Assembly: GCA_012799425.1 (NCBI GenBank)
Contig: JAAZLF010000281.1
Coordinates: 1-12,896, forward strand
DNA from: Actinomycetales bacterium
GTDB taxonomy: Bacteria > Actinomycetota > Actinomycetes > Actinomycetales > Dermabacteraceae
Length of the DNA stretch: 12,896 nucleotides
Direction of reading: 5' to 3'
The position numbers and the translations under genes are program-made. The notes below the pieces were generated by a model. That model worked only from the letters and a program-made list of their open reading frames with translations. It did not search any database and was not told where the DNA came from. This document shows, piece by piece, positions 1 through 7,257 of the stretch (positions are counted from its first letter, which is position 1; every line of letters begins with the position of its first letter).

Positions 1-663
1 CGGGGTGCCACGCGAACGGGAGGCGACCTCGATCGCCGCCGCCTCCTCGAGCTCTATCTCGAGCCGCACGGCGGAGCGCCTCACCACCTCGCGCAGCTCG
101 TCGGCGTCGTAGAAGTCGAGGTGACCGATGAAGCCGAAGCGGTCGCGCAGGGGCGCCGGCAACAGACCCGCGCGGGTGGTCGCCCCCACGACGGTGAAGG
201 CCGGCAGGTCCAGCGGGATCGACGTGGCACCGACCCCCTTGCCGACGATGACGTCGACCCTGAAATCCTCCATCGCGATGTACAGCATCTCCTCGACCGG
301 GCGCGCCAGCCGATGGATCTCGTCGATGAAGAGCACCTCCCCCTCCTCGAGGGAGGAGAGGATCGCGGCCAGGTCACCGGCATGCTGGATCGCGGGCCCG
401 GACGTGATCCGCAGCGGGGCGACCAGCTCCGCGGCGATGATCATCGCCAGCGTGGTCTTGCCCAGGCCCGGTGGGCCGGACAGCAGCACATGCTCGGGAG
501 ACCTGCCCCTGGCCGCTGCCGCGTCCAGGACGAGCGAGAGCTGGTCGCGCACCACCTTCTGACCGACGAACTCGTCGAGCCGGCGCGGTCGCAGCGCAGC
601 CTCGGCGGTGCGTTCGGGCGGCATCGACTCGGCGCTCGTGACAGAGGTGGGGTCCTCGCTCAT
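1..663 (-). CDS. ruvB: RuvB, Holliday-junction branch-migration ATPase (N-terminal 221 residues; C-terminus beyond window)
   Basis: RuvB is the hexameric AAA+ motor that, loaded by RuvA, pumps DNA through Holliday junctions during recombination and repair in the cytoplasm. The readable 221 codons have no stop. They show Walker A GPPGLGKT (63-70), Walker B FIDEIH (112-117), sensor-1 GATTR (160-164) and PLRDRFG (171-177), which carries the arginine finger. The partial protein ends at SRSRGTP, the usual junction before the small AAA lid and the winged-helix DNA-binding domain. About 120 residues are therefore missing beyond the left edge, given a family length near 340-350. The ATG start at 663 lies in an ATGA overlap with the ruvA stop, which implies translational coupling. 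Residues 1-20 are a variable leader, and the conserved [12 protein letters not shown] begins near 24. It is the last visible gene of a yebC-ruvC-ruvA-ruvB series. Identification is secure. Confidence 0.97.
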   Translation of the reverse strand, partial: MSEDPTSVTSAESMPPERTAEAALRPRRLDEFVGQKVVRDQLSLVLDAAAARGRSPEHVLLSGPPGLGKTTLAMIIAAELVAPLRITSGPAIQHAGDLAAILSSLEEGEVLFIDEIHRLARPVEEMLYIAMEDFRVDVIVGKGVGATSIPLDLPAFTVVGATTRAGLLPAPLRDRFGFIGHLDFYDADELREVVRRSAVRLEIELEEAAAIEVASRSRGTP

Positions 664-1268
664 CGGTGGCCCCCGAGACCTCGCAGGGAGCGTCGGAGCA
701 GCTCCGCGGCGTCCAGTTGCGCGCCGCCGTCGGCCCGAGCGGCCTCGACCGCGCCGAGCGCCGCCTTCTCCGCCCAGCCCAGGCCCACCAGCGCCTCGAC
801 CACATCGGAGTCCGCGCCGCCGGACGTGGCGGGCGCAGGCGCGGCGTCCTGCACTCCGGGCGTGATGGGGGCGGGCAGCTTCCCGCTCAGCTCGAGCAGC
901 ATGCGACTGGCGACCTTCGGCCCGATTCCCGGGGTGCGGGTGATGGTCTTCGCGTCCTGCTCGGCGATCGCACGGCGCAGCTCCTCCGGATCGAGCACCG
1001 CGAGCACCGCGAGTGCGGTGCGCGGGCCGATGCCCGAAACCGACTGGACGATGCGGAATGTCTCGGTCTCCTCCGCATGCGGGAAGCCATAGAGCGTCAT
1101 GGAGTCCTCGCGGACCACGAGCTCGGTGTGGAGCGTCAGCTCGGCTCCGTGACGGGTGGCGCTCAGCGCCTGGGGCGTGGTGCGGACGAGATACCCGACC
1201 CCGCCCACCTCCAGCACGAGGGAGTCGAGGTCGATGCGGGCCACACGCCCGGTCAGAGATGCGATCAC
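660..1268 (-). CDS. ruvA: RuvA, Holliday-junction recognition subunit
   Basis: RuvA binds four-way junctions as a tetramer and loads RuvB hexamers on opposite arms. The 202-residue product has the normal family length. The N-terminal OB-fold (about 1-64) starts MIASLTGRV and includes the GVGYLV strand. The middle domain (about 65-130) has two helix-hairpin-helix motifs, [10 protein letters not shown] (76-85) and [10 protein letters not shown] (111-120), which contact junction DNA. A Pro/Ala-rich flexible linker (131-153) follows. Domain III (154-202) binds RuvB and contains EALVGLGW. The start is GTG at 1268, chosen because the OB-fold consensus begins at that codon. No clear Shine-Dalgarno sequence lies directly in front of it, and a TAGGCT hexamer ends 6 bases upstream, so a leaderless transcript is possible. 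The stop overlaps the ruvB ATG by 4 bases. A LexA-like box lies in the 26-base gap to ruvC, suggesting SOS control. Confidence 0.97.
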   Translation of the reverse strand: MIASLTGRVARIDLDSLVLEVGGVGYLVRTTPQALSATRHGAELTLHTELVVREDSMTLYGFPHAEETETFRIVQSVSGIGPRTALAVLAVLDPEELRRAIAEQDAKTITRTPGIGPKVASRMLLELSGKLPAPITPGVQDAAPAPATSGGADSDVVEALVGLGWAEKAALGAVEAARADGGAQLDAAELLRRSLRGLGGHR

Positions 1269-1274
1269 GGCGAC

Positions 1275-1280
1275 AGCCTA
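1275..1280 (-). promoter_or_regulatory. Candidate -10 hexamer for ruvA (possible leaderless start)
   Basis: TAGGCT on the minus strand fits the actinobacterial TANNNT -10 pattern. It overlaps the last two bases of the LexA-like box and lies 6 bases before the ruvA GTG, so transcription would start at or next to the start codon. No convincing -35 hexamer is visible 16-18 bases further upstream. That is common for regulated promoters but keeps this call weak. Confidence 0.35.
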
Positions 1281-1294
1281 GAACACCTGTTCGA
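1279..1294 (-). promoter_or_regulatory. LexA-binding (SOS) box between ruvC and ruvA
   Basis: Read on the minus strand, the 16 bases are TCGAACAGGTGTTCTA. The actinobacterial SOS box is TCGAAC-N4-GTTCGA, so this site matches 11 of the 12 fixed positions, the one difference being T in place of G near the 3' end. It begins immediately after the ruvC TGA (1297-1295) and ends 10 bases before the ruvA GTG. LexA bound here would cover the region around the candidate -10 hexamer and repress ruvA-ruvB until DNA damage. The match is seen directly. The regulatory role is inferred from LexA site knowledge and from the recombination-repair genes around it. Confidence 0.78.
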
Positions 1295-1888
1295 TCAGTG
1301 CCGGGAGGTGGAGCGTTCCCGGGCGCGTCGCGCCTCCCTCTCCGCACGCGCCCAGACGGCCTGCGCACTGGTGCGCGCGCCGCCGCTCGCATCCCGCGCC
1401 ACCGGGCCCGGCCCGCGCCACAGCTGGGTCAGGGCGATCGCCACGGCATCCGCGGCATCGGCCGGTTTCGGCGCGGCGTCCAGCCCCAGCAGCTTCACCA
1501 GCATCGCCTGGATCTGCTTCTTGTCCGCGCGGCCGCTCCCGGTCACCGCGGCCTTCACCTCCGAGGGCGTGTGCATGGCCGCGGGGATCCCCCGCTCGGC
1601 CGCCTCCAGCAGGGCGATGCCGGAGACCTGCGCGGTCCCCATCACGGTGGAGATGTTGTTCTGGCTGAAGACCCGCTCGACCGCCACGGTGTCGGGCCTG
1701 AACTCCTCGAGCGCGGCACGAAGGCCCTGGGCGATGGCGAGCAGGCGCTGATCCAGCGGATCATCCGAGGCGGACTGGATGACCCCGGCGTGCACCAGCC
1801 GTGCCCGGCGCCCGCCCAGGGCGTCGACCACGCCGATCCCGCAGCGGGTCAGGCCGGGGTCCACCCCGAGCACTCGGAACGTGGTCAT
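1295..1888 (-). CDS. ruvC: RuvC, Holliday-junction resolvase
   Basis: RuvC is the dimeric RNase H-fold endonuclease that nicks Holliday junctions symmetrically, working with RuvAB. The 197-residue protein carries all four acidic metal ligands of the family: D10 ([10 protein letters not shown]), E71 (VAVERVF), and D144 and D147 ([12 protein letters not shown]). [14 protein letters not shown] (74-87) is the usual RuvC signature. The last 40 or so residues are Arg/Ala-rich and extend past the conserved core. Such tails occur in actinobacterial RuvC and are probably disordered. The ATG at 1888 is preceded by a GAGG Shine-Dalgarno a few bases upstream. A strong inverted repeat separates the gene from yebC (58-base gap), and a LexA-like box separates it from ruvA (26-base gap). 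No active-site residue is missing. Confidence 0.97.
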   Translation of the reverse strand: MTTFRVLGVDPGLTRCGIGVVDALGGRRARLVHAGVIQSASDDPLDQRLLAIAQGLRAALEEFRPDTVAVERVFSQNNISTVMGTAQVSGIALLEAAERGIPAAMHTPSEVKAAVTGSGRADKKQIQAMLVKLLGLDAAPKPADAADAVAIALTQLWRGPGPVARDASGGARTSAQAVWARAEREARRARERSTSRH

Positions 1889-1902
1889 GATCCTCGCCCC
1901 GC

Positions 1903-1942
1903 GGTGGACGGCACGGCGGCGGCACGAGCCGCGCCGTCCACC
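1903..1942 (-). terminator. Strong stem-loop between yebC and ruvC (terminator-like, no U-tract)
   Basis: GGTGGACGGC (1903-1912) and GCCGTCCACC (1933-1942) are perfect inverted repeats. The pairing continues inwards for four more pairs after one mismatch. The hairpin starts 4 bases after the yebC stop. Downstream on the minus strand comes G/C-rich sequence and then the ruvC Shine-Dalgarno, with no run of U. It may be a GC-rich actinobacterial terminator, a partial attenuator or an mRNA-stabilising 3' structure. The structure is certain from sequence; its function is not. Confidence 0.6.
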
Positions 1943-1946
1943 GGCC

Positions 1947-2705
1947 TCACTCGGAGTCCGCCAGCTGGGCCGCGACCTCGTCAGGGATGTCGAGGTTGGA
2001 GTAGACGTTCTGCACGTCGTCGCTGTCCTCGAGCGCCTCGATCAGGCGCAGCGCCTTCTGGGCGCCGTCGAGATCGACGGGGGTGCGCATGGTGGGGACG
2101 AACTGCGCCTCGGCGCTGTCGTAGTCGATGCCCGCCTCCTGCAGCGCGGTGCGCACGGCGACCACATCGGTGGCCTCGGAGATGATCTCGAACGTCTCGC
2201 CCTCGTCGTTGATCTCCTCGGCGCCCGCCTCGAGCACGACCTCGAGCAGATCGTCCTCGGTGTGCTCCCCCTTCGAGACGGCGACCACGCCCTTGCGCTC
2301 GAACAGGTAGGCCACCGAGCCGGAGTCGGCCATGTTGCCGCCGCCGCGGTTGAAAGCCAGTCGCACCTCGGAGACCGCGCGGTTCTTGTTGTCGGTCAGG
2401 CACTCGACCAGCACGGCGACGCCCCCCGGGGCGTAGCCCTCGTACATCAGCGTCTCGTAATCGACACCTTCGCCGTCGAGCCCGCCGCCGCGCTTGACGG
2501 CACGGTCGATGTTGTCATTGGGCACGGAGGTCTTCTTCGCCTTCTGGATGGCGTCGAAGAGGGTCGGGTTCCCGGAGGGGTCAGGACCACCCATGCGTGC
2601 CGCGACCTCGATGTTCTTGACCAGCTTGGCGAAAAGCTTGCCTCGCCTGGCATCGATGACGGCCTTCTTGTGCTTCGTGGTCGCCCACTTGGAATGCCCT
2701 GCCAT
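1947..2705 (-). CDS. yebC: YebC/PmpR (TACO1) family protein
   Basis: This is a conserved cytoplasmic protein long annotated as a DNA-binding transcriptional regulator. Work on the family (YebC, TACO1) also links it to relief of ribosome stalling at proline-rich stretches. The 252 residues match family length. The N-terminus has [16 protein letters not shown] and the [15 protein letters not shown] helix. The middle has [42 protein letters not shown] and [17 protein letters not shown]. The acidic C-terminal third contains [14 protein letters not shown]. The ATG at 2705 is certain: the protein begins at the universal MAGHSKW and has a GGGAGGAG ribosome-binding site just upstream. Its place directly before ruvC is the common actinobacterial arrangement. 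A hairpin follows its stop, and a TAGGAT hexamer lies 47 bases upstream of its start. Confidence 0.96.
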   Translation of the reverse strand: MAGHSKWATTKHKKAVIDARRGKLFAKLVKNIEVAARMGGPDPSGNPTLFDAIQKAKKTSVPNDNIDRAVKRGGGLDGEGVDYETLMYEGYAPGGVAVLVECLTDNKNRAVSEVRLAFNRGGGNMADSGSVAYLFERKGVVAVSKGEHTEDDLLEVVLEAGAEEINDEGETFEIISEATDVVAVRTALQEAGIDYDSAEAQFVPTMRTPVDLDGAQKALRLIEALEDSDDVQNVYSNLDIPDEVAAQLADSE

Positions 2706-2752
2706 CTCTCTCCTCCCGACTCTGCCGCCGACCGACGGCGGACTGCCGTCCC

Positions 2753-2758
2753 ATCCTA
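2753..2758 (-). promoter_or_regulatory. Candidate -10 hexamer for yebC
   Basis: TAGGAT on the minus strand fits TANNNT and would place transcription start about 40 bases before the yebC ATG. A small hairpin (CCGCCG-ACCGA-CGGCGG, 2725-2741) would then fall in the leader, just upstream of the Shine-Dalgarno. No good -35 is seen, so the call is weak. The same TAGGAT hexamer occurs upstream of the minus-strand tRNA cluster. Confidence 0.3.
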
Positions 2759-2819
2759 GTCCAGGAGGCGGACCGCTCCCGGGACGGGGCGATGCGGACG
2801 CGGCCCGCGCGCTCGAGGG

Positions 2820-4112
2820 TCAGCTGCGCACGACCGGGGCGGTCAGGGAGCCGATCAGGCGGCGGTCAGCAGTGATCGCCTCGAGCAGCTCGCGCTCGCG
2901 CCGCCGGGTCTTCGACGTCGGCTTCCCGAACAGCACGCTGTGACGCTCCATGCCCAGCGCGACGGCGGAGCGGATGAGGTCGCGCATGCCCATCCGGGCG
3001 ACCGCGCCGTGGCGCGCCGCCCAGCGCTCGGCCCGTCGACGCCTGCGCATCGAGACCAGCAGCTCCACCTCCGCGGGAGAGAACCAGCCCGCACGGCCGT
3101 ACTCCGAGAGCTGGCGGCGCAGGATGCGCTTCTCGCGCAGTCGCAGGAACAGCACGATCGCGACCAGCAGCACGAAGATCGGCACCTGCACCGTGACGTA
3201 ATAGCGCAGGAATCCGGCCAGCGGCGCCGCCGGGTCCACCGGGAGGAAGAAGGACGACCCGTTCCACAGGGCATGCAGCACCATCCCGAGCGACAGACCG
3301 CCCACCCCGAGACCGAAGTACAGCATCAGCGAACGCCGTTCCGCCGCGATGCCCAGCCCCAGACCGCACAGGGCGGTGAAGGACACGTGCGCGAAGGGCG
3401 AGAGCAGGCCCCGCAGGAAGAAGGTCTGCCAGAAGACCGCGACCTCTCCTGCGGCCTGGGCCTCATGGAAGGAACGTCCGAAATAGAGGATGTTCTCGGT
3501 GAATGCGAAGCCCCCCGCGATCAGCGCCGCATAGACCACACCGTCGATAGGGCCGGCGATATATCTGCGGCCCCAGATCAGCAGACCGATCAGACCGGCG
3601 CACTTCATCGCCTCCTCGATCACGGGCGCCTGGATCACGGTGCCGAGGAACGAGTCGATCAGGGCATCGGTCTCCGACGGGGAGATCCATGCGGTGAAGT
3701 AGCCGCCGAACCACAGCGTGAGCAGGACGGATCCGATCGCACCCCACGCGAAGGCGTACACGAGCGACAGCCGCGGCTGGGGAGTGTACCGGTCGATCCA
3801 CCACACGGCCACGAGCACGATCGCGACCGGCACCAGCGCCGCCGTGAAGGCGACCAGCGAGGTGCCGAAGCCCAGCGGAAGGATGACGAAGAAGTAGAGG
3901 GCGACCGCCGAGGCTGCGAGGCACAGGAAGGACAGGCCGAACAGCGCCCATCGCACCCACGGCCGGCGGCGTCGCGCTCGCCCCGCCCCGCCGGGGCCCA
4001 TCTGCTCGGGGGCGCGGGGGTCCGTGCGCTCGACGTCATAGCCGTAGCCGTCGCGGGGATCCCGCGGCTCTGCGGGACGCGGCGGCGCTCCGGTCGTGGT
4101 CGTCACGGCCAT
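2820..4112 (-). CDS. PrsW-family intramembrane protease homologue
   Basis: This is a polytopic membrane protein of 430 residues with the hallmarks of the PrsW glutamic-type/metalloprotease family: PVIEEAMKCAG (E166, E167, K170), GFAFTENILYF (F202, E206), SPFAHVSFT (H242) and VLHALWN (H280). About eight hydrophobic segments are visible, near 53-78, 86-105, 118-138, 156-180, 187-206, 228-254, 263-284 and 305-325. Residues 1-52 are a Pro/Arg-rich cytoplasmic tail. Residues 326-430 form a long Arg-rich, predicted soluble C-terminus that the compact Bacillus PrsW lacks. Bacillus PrsW cleaves the anti-sigma factor RsiW, but no anti-sigma/sigma pair is adjacent here, so the substrate is unknown. The ATG at 4112 follows a GGGAGAGGCAGGA ribosome-binding region. 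It lies between the HIT gene (89-base gap) and yebC (114-base gap) on the same strand. Confidence 0.88.
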   Translation of the reverse strand: MAVTTTTGAPPRPAEPRDPRDGYGYDVERTDPRAPEQMGPGGAGRARRRRPWVRWALFGLSFLCLAASAVALYFFVILPLGFGTSLVAFTAALVPVAIVLVAVWWIDRYTPQPRLSLVYAFAWGAIGSVLLTLWFGGYFTAWISPSETDALIDSFLGTVIQAPVIEEAMKCAGLIGLLIWGRRYIAGPIDGVVYAALIAGGFAFTENILYFGRSFHEAQAAGEVAVFWQTFFLRGLLSPFAHVSFTALCGLGLGIAAERRSLMLYFGLGVGGLSLGMVLHALWNGSSFFLPVDPAAPLAGFLRYYVTVQVPIFVLLVAIVLFLRLREKRILRRQLSEYGRAGWFSPAEVELLVSMRRRRRAERWAARHGAVARMGMRDLIRSAVALGMERHSVLFGKPTSKTRRRERELLEAITADRRLIGSLTAPVVRS

Positions 4113-4144
4113 TCCTGCCTCTCCCCCGATTCGATGTGCCCGAC

Positions 4145-4160
4145 AGACCGGTCTCCGGAG
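4145..4160. promoter_or_regulatory. Overlapping palindromes upstream of the PrsW-like gene (possible operator)
   Basis: AGACCGGTCT (4145-4154) is a perfect 10-base palindrome. It overlaps CTCCGGAG (4153-4160), a perfect 8-base palindrome. Both sit 33-48 bases upstream of the PrsW-like ATG, where a regulator could bind. No known operator is recognised, and short G/C-rich palindromes arise often by chance in such DNA. Confidence 0.2.
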
Positions 4161-4201
4161 GCGTCGCGGAGCACCGTCGGCACGGCCTCGGTCATGCTAG
4201 C

Positions 4202-4798
4202 TCAGGGCCAGGCGTCCGCGTACAGCGCGCGGGTGTCCGACAGCAGGATCGGCACCGCCTTGGTGCGAGCGACGATGGGCAGGAAATTGGCATCCCCCGG
4301 CCAGCGCGGCACCACGTGCTGGTGCAGGTGCGCGGCGATGCCCGCTCCGGCCACCTCTCCCTGGTTCATCCCGAGGTTGAAGCCCGCAGGCCGCGACACC
4401 TCACGGATCACCCGCATCGCGGTGCGGGTGAGCTCGGCGACCTCGAGCAGCTCCGCCTCATCCAGGTCCGTGTAGTCGGAGACGTGGCGATATGGGCAGA
4501 TCAACAGGTGGCCCGCGTTGTACGGGTAGAGGTTGAGGATCACGTAGGCGCTCTCGCCCCGGTGGACGATCAGCGCCTCCTCGTCGCCCCTGCCCGGAGC
4601 CACGCAGAAGGGGCACTGCTCGCCGTCGTGCGGGTCCTTCGGCTTGTTCTCCCCGCCGATGTACGCCATGCGGTGCGGGGTCCACAGCCGCTGGGTGTCG
4701 TCGGGGACGCCCGCGAAATCGCGGGCGTCCTCCAGGGCAGGATCAGCCCGTCCCGTGCCGACGGCGGCGGACCGGGTGCGCTCCTGCCCGCCGCTCAC
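4202..4798 (-). CDS. HIT-family protein, probable Ap4A phosphorylase/hydrolase
   Basis: Histidine-triad proteins hydrolyse or phosphorolyse dinucleoside polyphosphates and related nucleotide conjugates. The 198-residue product has the triad HLHQHVV (H157, H159, H161), a CPFC pair (62-65) fitting the zinc site of actinobacterial HIT enzymes, the nucleotide-binding stretch [20 protein letters not shown], and FNLGMNQG. The nearest well-known relative in this context is Mycobacterium tuberculosis Rv2613c, next to thrS and reported as an Ap4A phosphorylase; assigning that activity here is inference. The GTG at 4798 was chosen because it overlaps the thrS stop as GTGA, giving a coupled start. A longer reading upstream runs only through thrS out of frame. 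Linkage to thrS makes sense because aminoacyl-tRNA synthetases make Ap4A as a side product. Residues 1-40 are variable and may be disordered. Confidence 0.92.
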   Translation of the reverse strand: MSGGQERTRSAAVGTGRADPALEDARDFAGVPDDTQRLWTPHRMAYIGGENKPKDPHDGEQCPFCVAPGRGDEEALIVHRGESAYVILNLYPYNAGHLLICPYRHVSDYTDLDEAELLEVAELTRTAMRVIREVSRPAGFNLGMNQGEVAGAGIAAHLHQHVVPRWPGDANFLPIVARTKAVPILLSDTRALYADAWP

Positions 4799-6795
4799 AC
4801 CTGCGCCTTGTCCTTGATGGCGGTGACGATCCGTTCGACGGCGGCGTCGACGTCGATGCCGTTGTCCTGGCTGCCGTCGCGCATGCGGAAGGAGACCGCA
4901 CCCTTCTCCTGGTCCTCGCCGCCGGCGATGAGCAGGTAGGGCACCTTCTCCTTGGTGTGCGTGCGGATCTTCTTCTGCATCCGGTCGTCCGAGGAGTCGA
5001 CCTCCACTCGCACACCGTGGGCGCGGAGCTTGGCCGCGACCTCCTCGAGGTAGGGCACGTACTCCGCAGCCACCGGCACGCCGACCACCTGGACCGGGGC
5101 CAGCCACACGGGGAAGGCACCGGCGTAGTGCTCCAGCAGCACGCCGAAGAATCGCTCGATCGAGCCGAACAGCGCACGGTGGATCATCACCGGGCGCTGG
5201 CGGGAGCCGTCCGAGGCGGTGTACTCGAGCTCGAACAGCTCGGGCTCGAAGAAGTCCAGCTGGATCGTGGACAGCTGCCAGGTGCGGCCGATCGCGTCCT
5301 TCGCCTGGACGGAGATCTTCGGGCCGTAGAAGGCCGCGCCGCCCGGATCAGGGACCAGCTCGAGCCCGGAGGAGGTGGCGACCTCTTCGAGGGTGCGGGT
5401 GGCCTCCTCCCAGGTGGCCTCGTCCCCGACCGACTTCTCGGGATCGCGGGTGGACAGCTCGAGGTAGAAGTCGTCCAGGCCGTAGTCCTTGAGCAGCCCC
5501 AGGACGAAATCGAGGGTGCCGGCGATCTCGTCGCGCATCTGCTCACGGGTGGTGTAGATGTGCGCATCGTCCTGGGTGAAGCCCCGGGCACGGGTCAGTC
5601 CGTGGACCACTCCGGACTTCTCGTAGCGGTAGACGTGCCCGAACTCGAACAGACGCAGCGGCAGCTCGCGATAGGAGCGCCCGCGAGAGGAGTAGACGAG
5701 GTTGTGCATCGGGCAGTTCATGGGCTTGAGGTAGTAGTCCTGACCCTGCCTGATGACGTTGCCGTCGGCGTCCACCTCCTCGTCCACGTGCATCGGGGGG
5801 TACATGCCCTCCGCGTACCACTCGAGGTGCTTGGACGTCTCGAAGAGGTTCTTCTTGGTGATGTGCGGGGTGGAGACGAAGGAGTAGCCGGCCTCGACGT
5901 GGCGACGGCGGGAGTAGTCCTCCATCTCCATCTTGATCATCGCGCCCTTGGGGTGGAACACGGGCAGGCCGGAGCCGATCTCGTCCGGGAAGGAGAACAG
6001 GTCCAGCTCGCTGCCCAGGCGACGGTGATCGCGACGCTCTGCCTCGGCGATGCGCTCCTGGTGGGCGCGCAGCTCCTCCTTGGTGGGCCAGGCGGTGCCG
6101 TAGACGCGTTGCAGCATCGGGTTCTTCTCGCTGCCGCGCCAGTACGCGGCGGCGCTGCGGGTGAGCGCGAAGCCGTTGCCGATCAGCTTGGTGCTGGGCA
6201 GGTGCGGGCCGCGGCAGAGATCCGTCCAGACGGTCTGGCCCTTCTTGTCGATGTTGTCGTACATCGTCAGACCGCCCTCACCAACCTCGACGCTCGCTCC
6301 CTCGGCGGCGTCGGCGGCGGTGGACTTCAGCCCGATCAGCTCGAGCTTGTACGGCTCGGAGGCCTCTTCGGCCTGGGCGTCGGCGTCGGAGATCTCGCGG
6401 CGCACGAAGCGCTGGCCGGACTTGATGATCCGGTTCATCTCCTTCTCGAGCGCCTTGAGGGACTCGGGGGTGAACGGCTCGGCGACGTCGAAGTCGTAGT
6501 AGAAGCCGTCGGTGATGGGCGGGCCGATGCCGAGCTTGGCCTCGGGGTCGGTCTTCTGGACGGCCTGGGCGAGGACGTGCGCGGCGCTGTGGCGCAGGAT
6601 CGCGAGCCCATCGGGGCTGGAGATGTCGACGCCCTCGACGGCCTGTCCCTCGACCAGAGGGGTGCAGAGGTCACGCAGTTCGCCGTCGATGCGCAGGGCG
6701 ATGATCGAGGCGGTGCCCGCGAAGAGCTCGGTGCCCGTGGTCCCCTCGTCGATGTGCTGGGGTGATCCGTCGAGGGTGATGGCGATCTGAGCCAC
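4795..6795 (-). CDS. thrS: Threonyl-tRNA synthetase
   Basis: This class II aminoacyl-tRNA synthetase charges tRNA-Thr and edits misactivated serine. The 666 residues fit the family. Domain order is TGS-like N1 (about 1-63), the editing domain N2 (64-225) with HSAAH (H69, H73) and CRGPH (C194, H198), the catalytic core (about 265-560) and the anticodon-binding domain (about 565-660). The core zinc ligands are C361 (MNCPMH), H412 (DDAHIY) and H539 (MIHRALFGS). Motif 2 lies around [11 protein letters not shown] and motif 3 at [18 protein letters not shown]. The GTG at 6795 is preceded by GAAGGAG at ideal spacing, and the protein begins [10 protein letters not shown]. An upstream extension of the frame would run through tRNA genes and is not real. 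The stop overlaps the HIT GTG. Upstream there is a leader hairpin and a weak promoter candidate, with no T-box seen. Confidence 0.98.
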   Translation of the reverse strand: MAQIAITLDGSPQHIDEGTTGTELFAGTASIIALRIDGELRDLCTPLVEGQAVEGVDISSPDGLAILRHSAAHVLAQAVQKTDPEAKLGIGPPITDGFYYDFDVAEPFTPESLKALEKEMNRIIKSGQRFVRREISDADAQAEEASEPYKLELIGLKSTAADAAEGASVEVGEGGLTMYDNIDKKGQTVWTDLCRGPHLPSTKLIGNGFALTRSAAAYWRGSEKNPMLQRVYGTAWPTKEELRAHQERIAEAERRDHRRLGSELDLFSFPDEIGSGLPVFHPKGAMIKMEMEDYSRRRHVEAGYSFVSTPHITKKNLFETSKHLEWYAEGMYPPMHVDEEVDADGNVIRQGQDYYLKPMNCPMHNLVYSSRGRSYRELPLRLFEFGHVYRYEKSGVVHGLTRARGFTQDDAHIYTTREQMRDEIAGTLDFVLGLLKDYGLDDFYLELSTRDPEKSVGDEATWEEATRTLEEVATSSGLELVPDPGGAAFYGPKISVQAKDAIGRTWQLSTIQLDFFEPELFELEYTASDGSRQRPVMIHRALFGSIERFFGVLLEHYAGAFPVWLAPVQVVGVPVAAEYVPYLEEVAAKLRAHGVRVEVDSSDDRMQKKIRTHTKEKVPYLLIAGGEDQEKGAVSFRMRDGSQDNGIDVDAAVERIVTAIKDKAQV

Positions 6796-6821
6796 GGGGT
6801 CTCCTTCGTGTTCGGGGTGAG

Positions 6822-6870
6822 CCGGCCGACGATGCCGGATCCACCCCCGATGGTATCGGGCGCGGCGCCC
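6822..6870 (-). promoter_or_regulatory. thrS: thrS upstream region: weak -10 and two small inverted repeats
   Basis: On the minus strand a TACCAT hexamer (6855-6850) fits TANNNT and would give a leader of about 48 bases. An inverted repeat, GGGCG-CGG-CGCCC (6858-6870), lies in its spacer region. A second, CCGGC-N7-GCCGG (6822-6838), lies in the leader. No -35 match is seen. The rest of 6796-6984 shows no coding potential that I can support. Confidence 0.3.
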
Positions 6871-6984
6871 TGCTCCGGACCGGGGACGCACGGCCGGACG
6901 GTTCGCCCCGGTCGGCGGATGGGTGCACCCCGCACGCGCGCCGCACCGGCGCGAGGGCACTGCTCGGGGAGCTCCGCGGAGCGT

Positions 6985-7018
6985 GAAGAGCCCCGATCCG
7001 TGGGGATCGGGGCTCTTC
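6985..7018 (-). terminator. Terminator hairpin after the minus-strand tRNA cluster
   Basis: GAAGAGCCCCGATCC and its exact reverse complement form a perfect 15-base-pair stem with a 4-base loop (7000-7003). It lies 4 bases past the encoded CCA of tRNA-Val(GAC). There is no long U-run, but stem length and position make it a convincing end for the tRNA transcript and an insulator from thrS. Confidence 0.85.
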
Positions 7019-7022
7019 ATGA

Positions 7023-7097
7023 TGGTGGGCGATACTGGGATCGAACCAGTGACCTCTTCCGTGTCAGGGAAGCGCGCTACCGCTGCGCCAATCGCCC
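7023..7097 (-). tRNA. tRNA-Val(GAC), minus-strand copy, CCA encoded
   Basis: The cloverleaf is complete: acceptor GGGCGAT pairs with ATCGCCC, the D-arm is GCGCAGCGGTAGCGC, the anticodon loop is CTGACAC with anticodon GAC, and the T-arm is CTGGTTCGATCCCAG. The discriminator is A, followed by an encoded CCA (7025-7023). It is identical, including CCA, to the plus-strand gene at 7862-7936. It is the last gene of the minus-strand cluster and is followed by the 15-base-pair terminator. Confidence 0.97.
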
Positions 7098-7123
7098 GTG
7101 CCGCAATGCCCGGAGGCCTGCGA

Positions 7124-7197
7124 TGGAGGTGGGTACGGGATTCGAACCCGTGTACACGGCTTTGCAGGCCGTTGCCTAACCACTCGGCCAACCCACC
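7124..7197 (-). tRNA. tRNA-Cys(GCA), CCA encoded
   Basis: Acceptor GGTGGGT pairs with ACCCACC. The anticodon loop CTGCAAA carries GCA. The T-arm is ACGGGTTCGAATCCCGT. The discriminator is U, as expected for tRNA-Cys, and CCA is encoded (7126-7124). It lies third in the cluster, between Gly and Val(GAC), an order often seen in actinobacteria. A terminator-like hairpin separates it from tRNA-Gly. Confidence 0.97.
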
Positions 7198-7221
7198 GGG
7201 ATGTGCCACACCAATGGAAAA

Positions 7222-7249
7222 GGCGCTCCCGACGATCGTCGGATGCGCC
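7222..7249 (-). terminator. Hairpin plus U-tract inside the tRNA cluster, between Gly and Cys
   Basis: GGCGC (7222-7226) and GCGCC (7245-7249) flank the perfect palindrome CCGACGATCGTCGG (7229-7242), with two mismatched positions between. On the minus strand the stem is followed at once by UUUU (7221-7218). That is the form of an intrinsic terminator, although it sits within a tRNA cluster. It could split the cluster into two units or give partial termination. Confidence 0.55.
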
Positions 7250-7257
7250 GCTCCCAG

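Noticed and set aside
2940..4475. 511-codon open frame on the plus strand, across the PrsW-like and HIT genes
   Set aside because: Arg/Gln/Asp/His-rich shadow frame that crosses the boundary of two real minus-strand genes.
4957..6765. 602-codon open frame on the plus strand, opposite thrS
   Set aside because: Antisense shadow of thrS with Leu/Val/Gly/Asp-rich composition. thrS on the other strand is complete and conserved.
6796..6984. T-box or other riboswitch upstream of thrS
   Set aside because: The leader is short, no T-box consensus or antiterminator pair is visible, and only small G/C inverted repeats occur.
6796..7209. Possible longer thrS reaching upstream to 7209
   Set aside because: The extension would translate across tRNA-Cys, tRNA-Val and their terminator. 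The GTG at 6795 has a perfect Shine-Dalgarno and the family-typical N-terminus.
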